Of a stretch of 18,901 nucleotides of DNA, positions 1 to 18,076 are shown one piece after another. The translations under genes and the position numbers were made by a program. The stretch spans positions 147,500 through 166,400 of the forward strand of contig MU646369.1 in the NCBI GenBank assembly GCA_026770585.1. The letters are read 5' to 3'. The notes below the pieces were generated by a model, which did no database searches, was not told the DNA's origin, and saw only the letters and a program-made list of their open reading frames with translations. This DNA comes from Baffinella frigidus (taxonomy: Eukaryota > Cryptophyceae > Cryptomonadales > Baffinellaceae). Within the stretch, counting starts at the first letter, position 1, and every line of letters starts with the position of its first letter.

Positions 1-167
1 TACCCCCCGAGCTTCATCCGCCCTCTGCTCAATCATTTGACCAGCGTCAGACCTCACAACCTACACCCTAGACTAACCCCTAACCCCTTTGGTACCCTCC
101 AAGCCCGCTTGGTACCCCCCGAGCTTCATGCGCCCGCTGGTCAAACGTTAGACCAGCACCAGAGACC
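1..167. repeat. Pair of ~55-bp direct repeats
   Basis: The sequence TACCCCCCGAGCTTCAT begins the window and recurs at about 112. In both copies it is followed by CGCCC, a CTGGTC/CTGCTC stretch, a GACCAGC motif and AGACC. This is tandem subtelomere-like sequence without a convincing reading frame. Its left boundary is cut by the window edge. Confidence 0.7.
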
Positions 168-180
168 CGGAACCTAGCTG

Positions 181-564
181 TGTCGCAGTCTATTCGGGCT
201 CTCCAATTTCGTGAGTCCGGGCACTTTTCCGCTGCAAAGTTGAAAGCGCATAGACTCCCCGCGTCCTCGCCGCCGCCGCCGCCCATACTGCGGCGTACGA
301 AAGCGCGTCGCCTCTTTGACCTTGCACCATCTCGTAAGCCCGAACCCCGAAACCCGGAACACTAAATCTAAATCTTCAACCCGGAACACCATGAACAGGG
401 ATGTCTCGCTCGCAAGAAACCGCCCCTCCCGAGGACCCTTCCGAGAGAGGGGCGGCGCCTGAGCGAATTTGAGGACTGCCACTGCACCAAAGCGGGCTCT
501 TCTTAAGGCGCATAGACGTTTGGATCACTCATCTCCAGGCTTAAGATTGTTAAAGAAAAAGAAG
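181..564. other. GC-rich spacer, no gene seen
   Basis: This stretch has short open frames on both strands but none shows a recognisable domain, a start context or a frame bias. It carries a few AACCCGGAA-like heptamers near 345-385, which links it to the arrays that follow. I see no RNA gene or element here. Confidence 0.5.
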
Positions 565-639
565 ACCTGAGGGAGTAGTCGATTCCGGAAGGGCCGCGCG
601 GGGGGCGGTGCGTGACGAGCGTTCCGTTTGCTTACAACC

Positions 640-722
640 GGAACCCGGAACCCGGAACCCGGAACCCGGAACCCGGAACCCGGAACCCGGAACCCGGAAC
701 CCGGAACCCGGAACCCGGAGCC
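640..722. repeat. (CCCGGAA)n heptamer array, copy 1
   Basis: About eleven nearly perfect tandem units of the heptamer CCCGGAA. The unit has the length and CCC/AA layout of the CCCTAAA telomere repeat but with GG in place of TA. It ends in CCCTAAATC, a switch back to the canonical type. Confidence 0.9.
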
Positions 723-896
723 CTAAATCTAAACCCTGAACTCTTCCGAGAGATCCCTGAACCATTCGATACCCCCTTCCGGTTCATCACACAGAGATAC
801 CCCCCCCCCTACCCGGGGCGGCACCTAAGGGAGAAGTCGATTCCGGAAGGCCCGCGTGGGGGGCAGTGCGTGACAAGCGTTCCGTTTTCGTAGAGC

Positions 897-982
897 CGAA
901 ACCCGAAACCCGGAACCCGGAACCCGGAACCCGGAACCCGGAACCCGGAACCCGGAACCCGGAACCCGGAACCCTGAATCTA
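897..982. repeat. (CCCGGAA)n heptamer array, copy 2
   Basis: A second array of about ten CCCGGAA units, again leading out through CCCTGAATC. It occupies the same position relative to its ~70-bp satellite unit as the first array, so the pair was probably duplicated as one higher-order unit. A shorter CCCCGAA array follows near 1117-1147. Confidence 0.9.
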
Positions 983-1284
983 AACTCTGGACCCTTCCGA
1001 GAAATCCCTGCACCCTTCGATACCCCCGCCCCCCACCCGGGGCGGTACCTGAGGGAGTAGTCGAAGCCGCTGGGGGCGTGCGGGGGGCGGTGCGTGACGA
1101 AACAATTCCTAAGCCCGAACCCCGAACCCCGAACCCCGAACCCCGCATCCCAGAAGTGGTCTCGTCCGAGAAAATAGTACCAGGGCCGTTTCCCTTCACG
1201 AAGCCGTGGGAATCTATTAACCTGAGGAAGTAGCCGATTCCGGACGTGCCGCGCGGGGGGCGGTGCGTCACGAGAGTTCCAAAA

Positions 1285-1341
1285 TGGCTCCAACCCAACG
1301 ATACATCAGACGATGCATCGGGTATCGTTGGGTTGGAGCCA
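1285..1341. repeat. Hairpin with perfect 20-bp arms
   Basis: The left arm TGGCTCCAACCCAACGATAC at 1285-1304 is the exact reverse complement of 1322-1341, with a 17-base spacer. It interrupts the satellite block between units 4 and 5. It may be a very short MITE-like insertion; no clear target-site duplication is visible. Confidence 0.85.
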
Positions 1342-1458
1342 CTTTAGATTTCTAAAGCCTGGAGTGGAAACCGCGTAGCACCTGAGCGAGTAGTCGATTC
1401 CGTTGGGGGCGCGTGGGGGGCGGTGCGTGACGAGCGTCCCGTTGGCGTAGAGCCGCGC

Positions 1459-1905
1459 GCCGTGCACTGTGTCGTATGTGGCTGCTAAGTGCGTCCTGCG
1501 GTTTGGGGGTAAGGTGTTAGGGTTTGGTGCGTGGTGTTTGGTGTTTGGTGTTTGGTGTTTGGGGGTTGGGGTTGGTGTTGGTGTTTGGGGGCGCCGTGCA
1601 CTGTGTCGTATGTGGCTGCTAAGTGCGTCCTGCGGTTTGGGGGTAAGGTGTTAGGGTTTGGTGCGTGGTGTTTGGTGTTTGGTGTTTGGGGTTTGGGGGT
1701 TGGGGTTGGTGTTGGTGTTTGGGGGCGCCGTGCACTGTGTCGTATGTGGCTGCTAAGTGCGTCCTGCGGGGTTGAGGTTTCAGGGGTGAGGGTTTGGTGC
1801 GTGGTGTTTGGTGTTTGGTGTTTGGTGTTTGGTGTTTGGGGTTTGGAGTTTGGGGTGTGGGTTGGTGTTTGAGGGTGCCGTGGACTGTGTCGTACGTTGC
1901 CTTTA
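1459..1905. repeat. ~135-bp tandem repeat with TTTGGTG arrays
   Basis: Units begin with CGCCGTGCACTGTGTCGTAT at about 1459, 1592 and 1726. A decayed fourth copy starts near 1875. Each unit continues with GGCTGCTAAGTGCGTCCTGC and then runs of TTTGGTG/TTTGGGG heptamers. The spacing is 133, 134 and 149 bases. Long open frames across it are simple-repeat translations. Confidence 0.88.
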
Positions 1906-2095
1906 GGTTTTCACTGTTTAGGTTTGGGGTTTGGGGTTTAGGGTTTAGGGTTTAGGGTTTAGGGTTTAGGGTTAAGGGTTTAGGGTTAAGGGTTAAGGGT
2001 TTAGGGTTTAGGGTTCAGGGTTTAAGGTTAAGGGTTTAGGGTTCAGGGTTCAGGGTTCAGGGTTTACGGTTTAGCGATTCAAGTTTTAGGGTGTA
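1906..2095. repeat. Interstitial TTTAGGG telomere-like array
   Basis: TTTAGGG units on the + strand, with variants GTTAAGG and GTTCAGG, form a degenerate array. The cleanest run is near 1935-1985. The heptamer is the telomere repeat of plants and many algae and alveolates. The array is not terminal: unrelated sequence follows on both sides. Confidence 0.92.
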
Positions 2096-2425
2096 GGGCT
2101 CACCACACGCCATGCGGGATCCCCGCACTCGGCTCCTCCAGCGCATACGACCGCAACCCCTCCCGCCCCGCTCGCTCCCCGCCCCCATCGCACACCACCC
2201 AGTGCACTGTTGATGTCCCGGGGGGTGGAGGCTGCCCCCAGGAGAGGTCGGATGGGCGGGAGGGGCCGTCGGAGAACCCCTGTGGGTGGGGGGCGGGGGG
2301 TAGGGTTCAGAGGGGGGAGTAGGTTGAGTCAGTCATTTTTTTTTAATTCGAATGCAGTCGCTTTACAGAGAGGGGTTGGCCCCAGGAGAGGTCTGCTGGG
2401 CGGGATGGGCCGTCGTAGAACCCCT
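2096..2425. repeat. GC-rich block with internal duplication
   Basis: GCCCCAGGAGAGGTC followed by a GGGCGGGA and a CCGTCG...GAACCCCTGTGGG stretch occurs at about 2233-2290 and again at 2379-2430. A smaller motif, GCAGTCGCTTTACA, is shared between 2354 and 2645. No gene is supported. Confidence 0.7.
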
Positions 2426-2612
2426 GTGGGGGTTTGGGGTTTGGGGTTTGGGGTTTGGGGTTTGGGGTTTGGGGTTCAGGGCTTAGGGTTTAGGGTTTAG
2501 GGTTTAGGGTTTAGGGTTTAGGGTCTCGGGTCTCGGGTTTCGGGTTTCGGGTTTCGGGTTTTGGGTTTCGGGTTCCGGGTTTCGGGTTTCGGGTTCCGGG
2601 TTTAGGGGGCGG
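2426..2612. repeat. Mixed heptamer array (GGTTTGG, GGTTTAG, GGTTTCG)
   Basis: Seven-base units change stepwise along the array from TTTGGGG to TTTAGGG to TTTCGGG. Homogeneous blocks of each variant follow one another, as expected from local unit-by-unit spreading of variants. Confidence 0.9.
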
Positions 2613-2735
2613 TGGTGAGGGGGGGGAGGAGGCGGTTTGGAAGGCAGTCGCTTTACATGGAAGGGGGGAGGACGCTCGAAGGGGGGTCTCCTACCCGCAA
2701 GGCTAAACCCTACGCCCTAAGTTCATCGGGCCCCT

Positions 2736-2857
2736 TCATAGATTCTATCTCAGAACCTGTCCATCCAAACGATTTCTGGTACAAATTGAAGAATTTTGAA
2801 ACTCTAAATGTGCATAATGGCTCCAAGCCCCACTGAAATCTGAGATAGAATCTATGA
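2736..2857. mobile_element. 122-bp MITE-like inverted-repeat element
   Basis: TCATAGATTCTATCTCAGA at 2736-2754 is exactly repeated in reverse complement at 2839-2857. The interior is AT-richer than the GC-rich surroundings. No transposase reading frame is present, and the flanks show no obvious target-site duplication. A non-autonomous DNA transposon is the likeliest identity. Confidence 0.7.
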
Positions 2858-2910
2858 GGAGACGTGAAGAAATTGCTGGGAGGGGGCGAGTACGGCAGCC
2901 GTCTCACGCT

Positions 2911-3335
2911 GCAGGAGCAGGCCCCAGCCCGAGCGTATCAGGCCCTGACTCTGTAGGTTGCCTGTGCGCGGGGGTTAGGATTTAGGGTTCAGGAGTCAGG
3001 ACTTAGGGTTGGGGGTTTAGAGTTCAGGGTTTAGGTGCGGGGGGCATGGCCCCAGCCCGAGCGTATCAGACCCTGACTCTGTAGCTTGCCTGCACCCAGG
3101 GTGCAGGGTTCAGGGTTCAGGGTTCAGGGTTTAGGGTTTAGGGTTTAGGGTTTAGGGTTCAGGGTTCAGGGTTTAGGGTTCAGGGTTCAGGGTCTATAGT
3201 TCAGGGTTCAGGTGCAGGGGGTACGGCCCCAGCCCGAGCGTATCAGACCCTGACTCTGTAGGTTGCCTGCACCCAGGGTGCAGGGTTCAGGGTTGAGGGT
3301 TGAGGGTGCAGGGTTCAGGGTTCAGGGTTCAGGGT

Positions 3336-3367
<32 letters not shown>

Positions 3368-3419
3368 GGTGCAGGGTTGAGGGTTGAGGGTGCAGGGTTC
3401 AGGGTTCAGGGTTCAGGGT

Positions 3420-3451
<32 letters not shown>

Positions 3452-3710
3452 GGTGCAGGGTTCAGGGTTTAGGGTTTAGGGTTTAGGGTTTAGAGTTGAG
3501 GGTTTAGCAGGCCCCAGCCCGAGCGTAGCAGGCCCTGGCTCTGTAGGTTGCCTGTGCACGGGGGTTAGGGTTTAGGGTTTAGGGTTTAGGGTTTAGGGTT
3601 TAGGGTTCAGGGTTTAGGGTTTAGAGTTTAGGGTTCAGGGTTCAGGGTTTAGGGTTTAGGGTTAAGGGTTTAGGGTTTGGTGTTCAGGGTTCAGGGTTCA
3701 GGATGCGGGG
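2911..3710. repeat. Subtelomeric mosaic: four ~57-bp units between TTTAGGG-like arrays
   Basis: The unit GGCCCCAGCCCGAGCGTATC with AGRCCCTGACTCTGTAGGTT and GCCTG occurs at about 2919, 3045, 3222 and 3508. The four spacers are pure heptamer-type arrays. They mix GGTTTAG, GGTTCAG, GGTTGAG and GGTGCAG units in homogeneous runs. No coding potential is apparent. Confidence 0.9.
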
Positions 3711-3912
3711 GGCACGGCATATAAGGTGATCAACTCTCGTACAAACCTGGACGCGAGCGTAAAATCAACGTTGAAGAAACGGCCACGGCCAGCTTCGAGG
3801 AGTTCCCACGCCCCTCTCAAACAGGGAGAGCCAGGGTCACTCCAGGGCGAAACGCGCACACACTGAAATCGCACAGCCGAAACCCTAAAACTTCGCAAGC
3901 CATCTGTGGTGC
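3711..3912. other. Unique spacer, nothing recognised
   Basis: Non-repetitive sequence between the heptamer mosaic and the next hairpin element. A minus-strand open frame runs through it into the hairpin arm, but the part inside the hairpin cannot be conserved coding sequence and I see no domain in the rest. Confidence 0.4.
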
Positions 3913-4135
3913 TAGAGCGTTTGCGGTAATTGTTGTCCGTTTTGGACGTACGGTTTTCTGGTTTTCCGGTTTTGAAAAGGGACTTATAGGACGTGACAAG
4001 GATTTTAAATAGTACCAAGAGGCGCAATTCTGGTACTATTTAAAATCCTTGTCAAGTCCTATAAGTCCCTTTTCAAAACCGGAAAACCGGAAAACCGTAC
4101 GTCCAAAATGGACAACAATTACCGCAAACGCTCTA
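3913..4135. mobile_element. 223-bp palindromic MITE-like element
   Basis: Two arms of about 104 bases (3913-4018 and 4031-4135) are near-perfect reverse complements. They start TAGAGCGTTTGCGG and end CCGCAAACGCTCTA, and only about a dozen bases separate them. Short arrays of CCGGTTTT/AAAACCGG lie inside the arms. The transcript would fold into one very long hairpin. No target-site duplication is clear. Confidence 0.85.
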
Positions 4136-4376
4136 CACCCTCAATCCTAAACCGACCTGACAAGAGTTTTTAGGGTTGTCTGGCGAGAGGGCTCCGCTCG
4201 GGAGCAGAACCACACGTGCGGGCTAACATCTTCTTACAGTGGACGTGACTGTGTAAAGTCACTCCGGCCATCCTACACGGGGTGGCATCCCCAGAGGTTG
4301 TCGAGGTCGAGGGGTACCTGCGATTGCCGCCCACACGTCTTGCTCCGGCCCGGGGTTGACCCACACCTGCCGTTGG

Positions 4377-4557
4377 GAGGGGCATTTACGGAGGGGCATT
4401 TCCGAACCACATGGAGGGGCATTTCCGAACCACATGGAGGGGCATTTCCGAACCACATGGAGGGGCATTACGGAGGGGCATTTCCGAACCAGAGGAGGGG
4501 CATTACGGATGGGCATTTCCAAACCACGTGGAGGGGCATTTCCGAACCACATCGAAC
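4377..4557. repeat. ~23-bp minisatellite GGAGGGGCATTTCCGAACCACAT
   Basis: About eight full or shortened copies of a 23-bp unit (core GAGGGGCATTTCCGAACCA) stand in tandem. Shortened units GGAGGGGCATTACGG alternate with full ones. Open frames on both strands reflect the repeat and are not genes. Confidence 0.92.
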
Positions 4558-4583
4558 CAGACCTGAAAGCGGCCTTGCACTCT

Positions 4584-4723
4584 TATCCGGGGAAACCTAT
4601 ATTTTTCTTCAGTTTGATGGCAAGGAAAACTACTACCCAGTTCGTTCTTATTAGTAATATTAAAACATTTGTGTAGTAATTTTCCTTGCCATCAAACTAA
4701 AGAAAAATAGGTTTCCCCGGATA
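4584..4723. mobile_element. 140-bp MITE-like hairpin element
   Basis: Arms of ~50 bases start TATCCGGGGAAACCTAT and match in reverse complement up to 4723, with one base inserted. The inner right arm carries GTGTAGTAATTTTCC, a motif shared with two other sites in the window (16274 and 18487). No transposase is encoded. Confidence 0.82.
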
Positions 4724-4958
4724 AACTCACGTCCATCATCGACACTCTGGCCCCTCTATGTGCACTCCCAGGACTGTCTAAATTCGTGGTTGTGATTCCC
4801 AGACTTGCTGTGGAGACCCAGGCTGAGTCGCTGACGAGCGGACAATTTGACTGAAACCTGCGGTCAGTGCCGTGTGTGCCGTCTGCTACACGATCCCTGC
4901 ACGTCCGTGGATGTGATAGAGCGGGTTTCACATCGGTCAGAATGAAACTATGGATTTT
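4724..4958. other. Unique spacer, no gene seen
   Basis: Non-repetitive sequence between two element clusters. The open frames are short and have no recognisable domains. The motif AATGAAACTATGGA near 4941 is a partial extra copy of the direct repeat that follows. Confidence 0.4.
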
Positions 4959-5012
4959 TTTGGAAAACCACGAAAAGAATGAAACTATGGAAACTTTTGA
5001 CGATTTAGAACC
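4959..5012. repeat. 54-bp direct repeat, left copy
   Basis: TTTGGAAAACCACGAAAAGA and the following 34 bases recur at 5571-5624 with only a few differences. The pair brackets 558 bases that contain two separate inverted-repeat elements. Confidence 0.85.
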
Positions 5013-5063
5013 TATGGAAAACGAGGGGCCCCAATCGACCTATTTTGTGTAGGAACATGTTTA

Positions 5064-5160
5064 CCTGAAATGTGGCACCCAAGGGTTCCTATTGAAAAGT
5101 TGTAGCCCTCAAAATTCTGAGAAACTTTGCCATTGGAACCCCTGGGTGCCACATTTCAGG
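5064..5160. mobile_element. 97-bp inverted-repeat element
   Basis: CCTGAAATGTGGCACCC at 5064 and the rest of the 26-base arm are matched in reverse complement at 5135-5160 with one mismatch. This is a MITE-like hairpin with a ~45-base loop and no coding capacity. Confidence 0.8.
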
Positions 5161-5240
5161 GAACGAGTTACAAGGGCTCTACCGTCATTCTGGGGTCCCG
5201 AGGCGGGCCCGTCAGGTCCACCGTGGGACGCTCTGGGCTG

Positions 5241-5507
5241 TAACTTTTGACCCAGAGGGCCGCATTCACTTTTCTCAACGGTTCTGGAATCCCCATGATA
5301 CCCTCTTCAAACCCGCTCATAGAATATAGGGCGCCAGAGGCCCAAAAACAGGCCCACCGTTTTAGTCAACTTTCCACGAACAAGGCGAGTTTTCGGCATG
5401 TTCCTGTACTCCGCTCGAGATATTTCTTCGAGTGGGTTTGGAGAGGGCGTGATGAGGAATCCAGAACCGTCGAGAAAAGTGAAACCGGCCCAGGGGTTCA
5501 AAAGTTA
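5241..5507. mobile_element. 267-bp imperfect inverted-repeat element
   Basis: Arms of ~78 bases, TAACTTTTGACCC... and ...GGGGTTCAAAAGTTA, pair with scattered mismatches. The interior includes CTCGAGATATTTCTTCGAG, a small nested palindrome. Open frames on both strands mirror each other because of the inverted repeat and are not credible genes. Confidence 0.75.
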
Positions 5508-5570
5508 GAGCACACATGTTTTTGGGATTTTCAGATTCCTATAGGAATGGCTCAAAGGGTTTGGGCCCCC

Positions 5571-5624
5571 TTTGGAAAACCACGAAAAGAATGAAACTAT
5601 GGAAAATTTTGACGATTTGGAACC
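5571..5624. repeat. 54-bp direct repeat, right copy
   Basis: Right partner of the repeat at 4959-5012. The copies differ at a few positions, for example AAACTTTTGACG versus AAATTTTGACG. This length is too great for a target-site duplication and suggests a segmental duplication or LTR-like ends of something lost. Confidence 0.8.
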
Positions 5625-5701
5625 AGCGTGGCCAACGTTTGCCATTATTTCGTTCTGTTTCGGGGCCAACAGATGCGAACACCGCTCTATCAGATGAAAA
5701 C

Positions 5702-5860
5702 AATCAAGAAGGAGGAGAAGAAGAAGACTAAGCAGAAGAAGCAGAAGAAGAAGAAGAGGGGGAGGGGCGGGCGAGAGAGAGAGAGCAATGCGGGCGGGGG
5801 GGGGGGGCGGGGGGGGAGAGAGAGAGAGAGCAGGAAAGAAAGAAAGAGTGAGAGCGAGAG
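5702..5860. repeat. Purine-rich microsatellite (GAA/GGA/GA)n with a G-run
   Basis: AGAAGA and GAGAGA tracts surround a GCGGGCGGG run with a ten-base G stretch. The + strand is almost pure purine for ~150 bases, which favours triplex or slipped structures. The Lys/Glu/Arg-rich frame on + and the Ser/Leu-rich frame on - are simple-repeat artefacts. Confidence 0.85.
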
Positions 5861-5927
5861 CGAACCTCAAGCGTGAAGTTATGCAGCTGAAACGCTGAAT
5901 CGCTCCCCGCCGGCCACTCCACCCACC

Positions 5928-6105
5928 CAACCTCCTCCGCCGGAACGCCCCTACCCCCCTCTTCCCTCCTCCTCTCCTCCCGCTCCTCTCCTGCTCACGG
6001 TTCAGGGCTCAATGTTTAGTGGGAAATTCCTCCGCCGGAACGCCCCCACACCCCTCCTCCCTCCTCCTCTCCTCCTGCTCCTCCCCTGCTCACGGTTGAG
6101 GGTTG
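5928..6105. repeat. Two ~80-bp C-rich direct repeats
   Basis: CCTCCGCCGGAACGCCCC, a TCCCTCCTCC tract and GCTCACGGTT occur at about 5931-6004 and 6030-6099. They are separated by a short AT-richer linker. The second copy leads directly into TTTAGGG-type repeats. Confidence 0.85.
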
Positions 6106-6106
6106 C

Positions 6107-6830
6107 GTGGTTAGGGTTGGGGGTGTAGGGTTTAGGTTTTAGGGGGGGTGGTTTGGGGTTTAGGATTTAGGGTGTAGGGTTTAGGGTTTAGGGTTTAGGG
6201 TGTAGGGTTGAGGGTTCAGGTTTCAGGGTTTAGGGTTTAGGGTTGAGGGTTTCAGGGTTGAGGGTTTAGGGTTTCAGGGTTTCAGGGTTTAGGGTTTAGG
6301 GTTTCAGGGTTTAGGGTTTAGGGTTTAGGGTGCAGGGTGCAGGGTGATGTTGGTATTCTTTGGGAGGCGGGAGGGTCGGGGAGGAGGCGACCCTCCCAGG
6401 CATTTCATAGGGTATCGGGTGTAGGGTGTAGGGTGTAGGGTGTAGGGTGTAGGGTGTAGGGTGTAGGGTTGAGGGTGTAGGGTTTAGAGTGTAGGGTTTA
6501 GTTATGGTTTAGGGCTGGGCTCTAGGGTTTGCTCAGGGTTCGGGTTCAGGGTTTAGTTAGGGTTTAGGTTTGGGGGGGGGGGGGGGGGGGAGGCGACCTG
6601 CCACGGTGTACGCCGGCGGCGGGGACTCCACCAGGATTTAGGGTGCAGGGTGTAGGGTGCAGGGTGTAGGGTTAAGTAAGGGTTTAGGGTTTAGGGTTTA
6701 GTTAGGGTTCAGGGTTGGGGTTTAGGGTTTGCGTAGGGTTCGGGTTGAGGAGTTAGTTAGGGTTTAGGTTTAAATACAAGGTTTTGTTAATACAAGGTTT
6801 AGTTAGGGTTTGGGGTTGAGGCGGGAGGGT
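6107..6830. repeat. TTTAGGG/TGTAGGG arrays with interspersed ~60-bp unit
   Basis: Degenerate heptamer arrays (GGTTTAG, GGTGTAG, GGTTTCAG, GGTGCAG) cover most of this span. A unit with GGCGACCTGCCACGGTGTAC and GCCGGCGGCGGGGACTCCAC lies at about 6592-6634 and again at 6838-6880, a shorter relative of it lies near 6364, and an 18-20-base G-run precedes the first. No gene is present. Confidence 0.88.
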
Positions 6831-6904
6831 CGGGGGAGGCGACCTGCCACGGTGTACGCCGGCGGCGGGGACTCCACCAGCCGCCCGGCGAGCGCCTGCT
6901 CAGG

Positions 6905-7106
6905 TCAGCCAGTGAGTCAGTTAGTCAGTCAGTTATTCAGTCATTCATTCAGTCGGTCAGTCAGTCAGTCAGTCAGTCAGTCAGTCAGTCAGTCAGTCAG
7001 TCAGTCAGTCAGTCAGAGTCAGTCAGTCAGTCAGTCAGTCATTCAGTTAGTCAGTCAGTCGTTGACTCGTTCAGTCAGTCATTCAGTCATTCAGTCAGCC
7101 AGTCAG
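6905..7106. repeat. (TCAG)n tetranucleotide tract
   Basis: About 200 bases of TCAG repeats with occasional TTCAG and AGTCAG interruptions. It is the boundary between the repeat-only subtelomere-like zone and the unique sequence before asd. The Ser-Val-Ser-Gln frame through it is a repeat artefact. Confidence 0.95.
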
Positions 7107-8280
7107 TGAACTGGAGGTGAGCCGCTGCAACTTTTGCACCAGCGAGCTTTCCTCTTGTACCCCGAACCGGCCATTACCACCGGGCTGCATCCAAGCTGTA
7201 GCGGAATTAGGTAGGGGTGCCTGAGCCGTCGACGGCGGGACCCCCGCGTTGAGCAGCAGGTAGTGCCCTGACGGCGGAGCAATCGGACCCCCCCCCCCGC
7301 CGCCAGGCTCCCACGGCTCTTCGCGGTATGCGAAGGGGTCGGCACGGTCCGGGGGGGCGTCGGGAGGGCCGCCTGGCGGTTCAAAGCGCCCGTAGAGGTG
7401 GCCTGCGTACCCCTCGCGTTTTCCGCGCGTCTCGGGTGAGCCGGGCGGCGGGAGCCCCACGCCTTGCCTGTCCCACGAGTTCTCGGGAGGGCCGAGCGGC
7501 GCGGCGCTTAACGACCTGCAGCGTCGGGGCGCGTGGGGGGGTTAGGGCGGAGCAGCGGCAGGGCGGGGTACAATCTGGTTTCGGAAACGAGGGATGTGAG
7601 TACGACTGGTCCATGAATTTTCTGGGGGAGATGGGCAGGGGAGGATACTCGTAGATCGAGCAGTCATCTTCTCCGCAGGAGAGCTCCTGGCTGTGGGCTG
7701 GTTCTCGCGTGAGCGCCTGCCCATATGGAGTATTTGGTAAGTACGTAGAGGGAGCTAGATTCAGAGCGTCCCCGGTTGCATCCCCAGCACACGCCATGGA
7801 CTAGCTGATCACACAACACACCCAGGAGGTGAACTAGTAAGCGTCTGGCCTCTGATTCGCCCGGGGTGTCCCTCGCGGGCAGGATCGTGCCCCCCCCTCT
7901 CTGTCTTCCGAATTTTCCTCCCTGTGCCACTTTGCCGAAATCGTCTCACTAGACGTGCACGCGTGCTGTGGTAGAAGGCGTTGCGGGCGTGGGCGGCATA
8001 CCACGACGAGGATAAGCACCAGGAGCGTCGCCCGCATCTCTATTTTCCGGGGGAGCCGCGTAAACCGGCGATTTTCCACGCCCCCCCTCTCGGATAGGAC
8101 CGTTTGCTTTCGATGCTTTACAAATCGACGGGCCCGCCTGAGGACAGGAAGATACGAATTCGACCCCTCTTTGGAAGGAAATGACTCAAGCTACAGAATC
8201 GTTTGAAAGAGGATTTTGGTCCGCCTCAGATCCCAGAAAAGTGTCGAGGGCTCGACGCTTCCGAACCTCCGGTCGCAGAC
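7107..8280. other. GC-rich, mostly unique region upstream of asd
   Basis: The sequence is largely non-repetitive and has several mid-sized open frames on both strands (for example - strand 7095-7460 and 7381-7797, + strand 7328-7654). None shows a domain I recognise. The region could hold the promoter and upstream exons of asd, including a transit-peptide exon. It could also hold a divergent minus-strand gene. A possible acceptor CTACAG at 8191-8196 would give an in-frame N-terminal extension of asd from 8197. Confidence 0.45.
7834..8037 (-). CDS. Possible small secreted or membrane protein start (doubtful ORF)
   Basis: The minus-strand ATG at 8035-8037 opens a 67-codon frame. It begins Met-Arg-Ala-Thr followed by a hydrophobic Leu/Val/Ile run of about nine residues, then a Cys and an Arg/Pro-rich part. 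That layout resembles a eukaryotic signal peptide. The frame ends at a TAG at 7834. The same frame reopens at 7797-7381 (Pro- and Cys-containing), so an intron could in principle join them, but I find no persuasive donor and acceptor. It would be divergently arranged with asd, about 240 bases apart. This could be a chance ORF. I do not recognise the protein. Confidence 0.2.
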   Translation of the reverse strand: MRATLLVLILVVVCRPRPQRLLPQHACTSSETISAKWHREENSEDREGGARSCPRGTPRANQRPDAY

Positions 8281-17836
<9,556 letters not shown>

Positions 17837-17851
17837 GTGTGAAATATTTAT

Positions 17852-18076
17852 TTGGTACATGTATGTATGTATATATGTATATATATATATACATATATAC
17901 ATATATACATATATACATACATACATATATATATACATACATATATATATATATATCAACACATAGCATATGTATATGTATATGTGTATGTGTATGCATA
18001 TGTATATGTATACGTATATGCATATGTATATGCATATGTATATGTATAAGTATATGTATATGTATATGTGTATGTA
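17852..18076. repeat. (TATG/TATA/CATA)n microsatellite in intron 9
   Basis: Alternating purine-pyrimidine repeats ATACATAT, TATATGTAT and GTATATGCATAT cover ~225 bases. They run directly into the echo of the exon 9 end (TATGTATGGATCGAC). Confidence 0.93.

Larger units (their letters stand above)
565..1455. repeat. Five ~60-75-bp GC-rich repeat units alternating with heptamer arrays
   Basis: A unit with the core CCTGAGGGAGTAGTCGATTC, then a G-run and GGTGCGTGACGAGCGTTCC, occurs at about 565-632, 821-893, 1046-1105, 1219-1280 and 1379-1455. The copies differ by scattered substitutions. Spacers between them hold CCCGGAA or CCCCGAA arrays. The higher-order unit-plus-array structure resembles subtelomeric satellite. 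Open frames here are repeat translations and not genes. Confidence 0.85.

Noticed and set aside
550-1298. Open frames of 90-168 codons across 550-1298
   Set aside because: They are translations of CCCGGAA heptamers and satellite units; both strands are open in several frames, as expected for seven-base GC repeats.
1906-3710. True chromosome end
   Set aside because: The TTTAGGG arrays are degenerate and flanked on both sides by other sequence, so they are interstitial.
5505-5930. 141-codon minus-strand frame rich in Leu, Ser and Pro
   Set aside because: It reads the purine microsatellite on the opposite strand and has no domain; the composition comes from (GAA)n and (GA)n.
6905-7106. CRISPR array
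   Set aside because: The repeat is a four-base simple repeat without spacers; the other tandem arrays in the window are satellites or heptamers, and the context is eukaryotic.
6810-7109. Ser-Val-Ser-Gln repeat protein
   Set aside because: Pure translation of the (TCAG)n tract.
7095-7797. Minus-strand frames 7095-7460 and 7381-7797 as a proline/glycine-rich gene
   Set aside because: No recognisable domain, no supported splice sites and strong GC bias that keeps frames open by chance; kept only as a description of the region.
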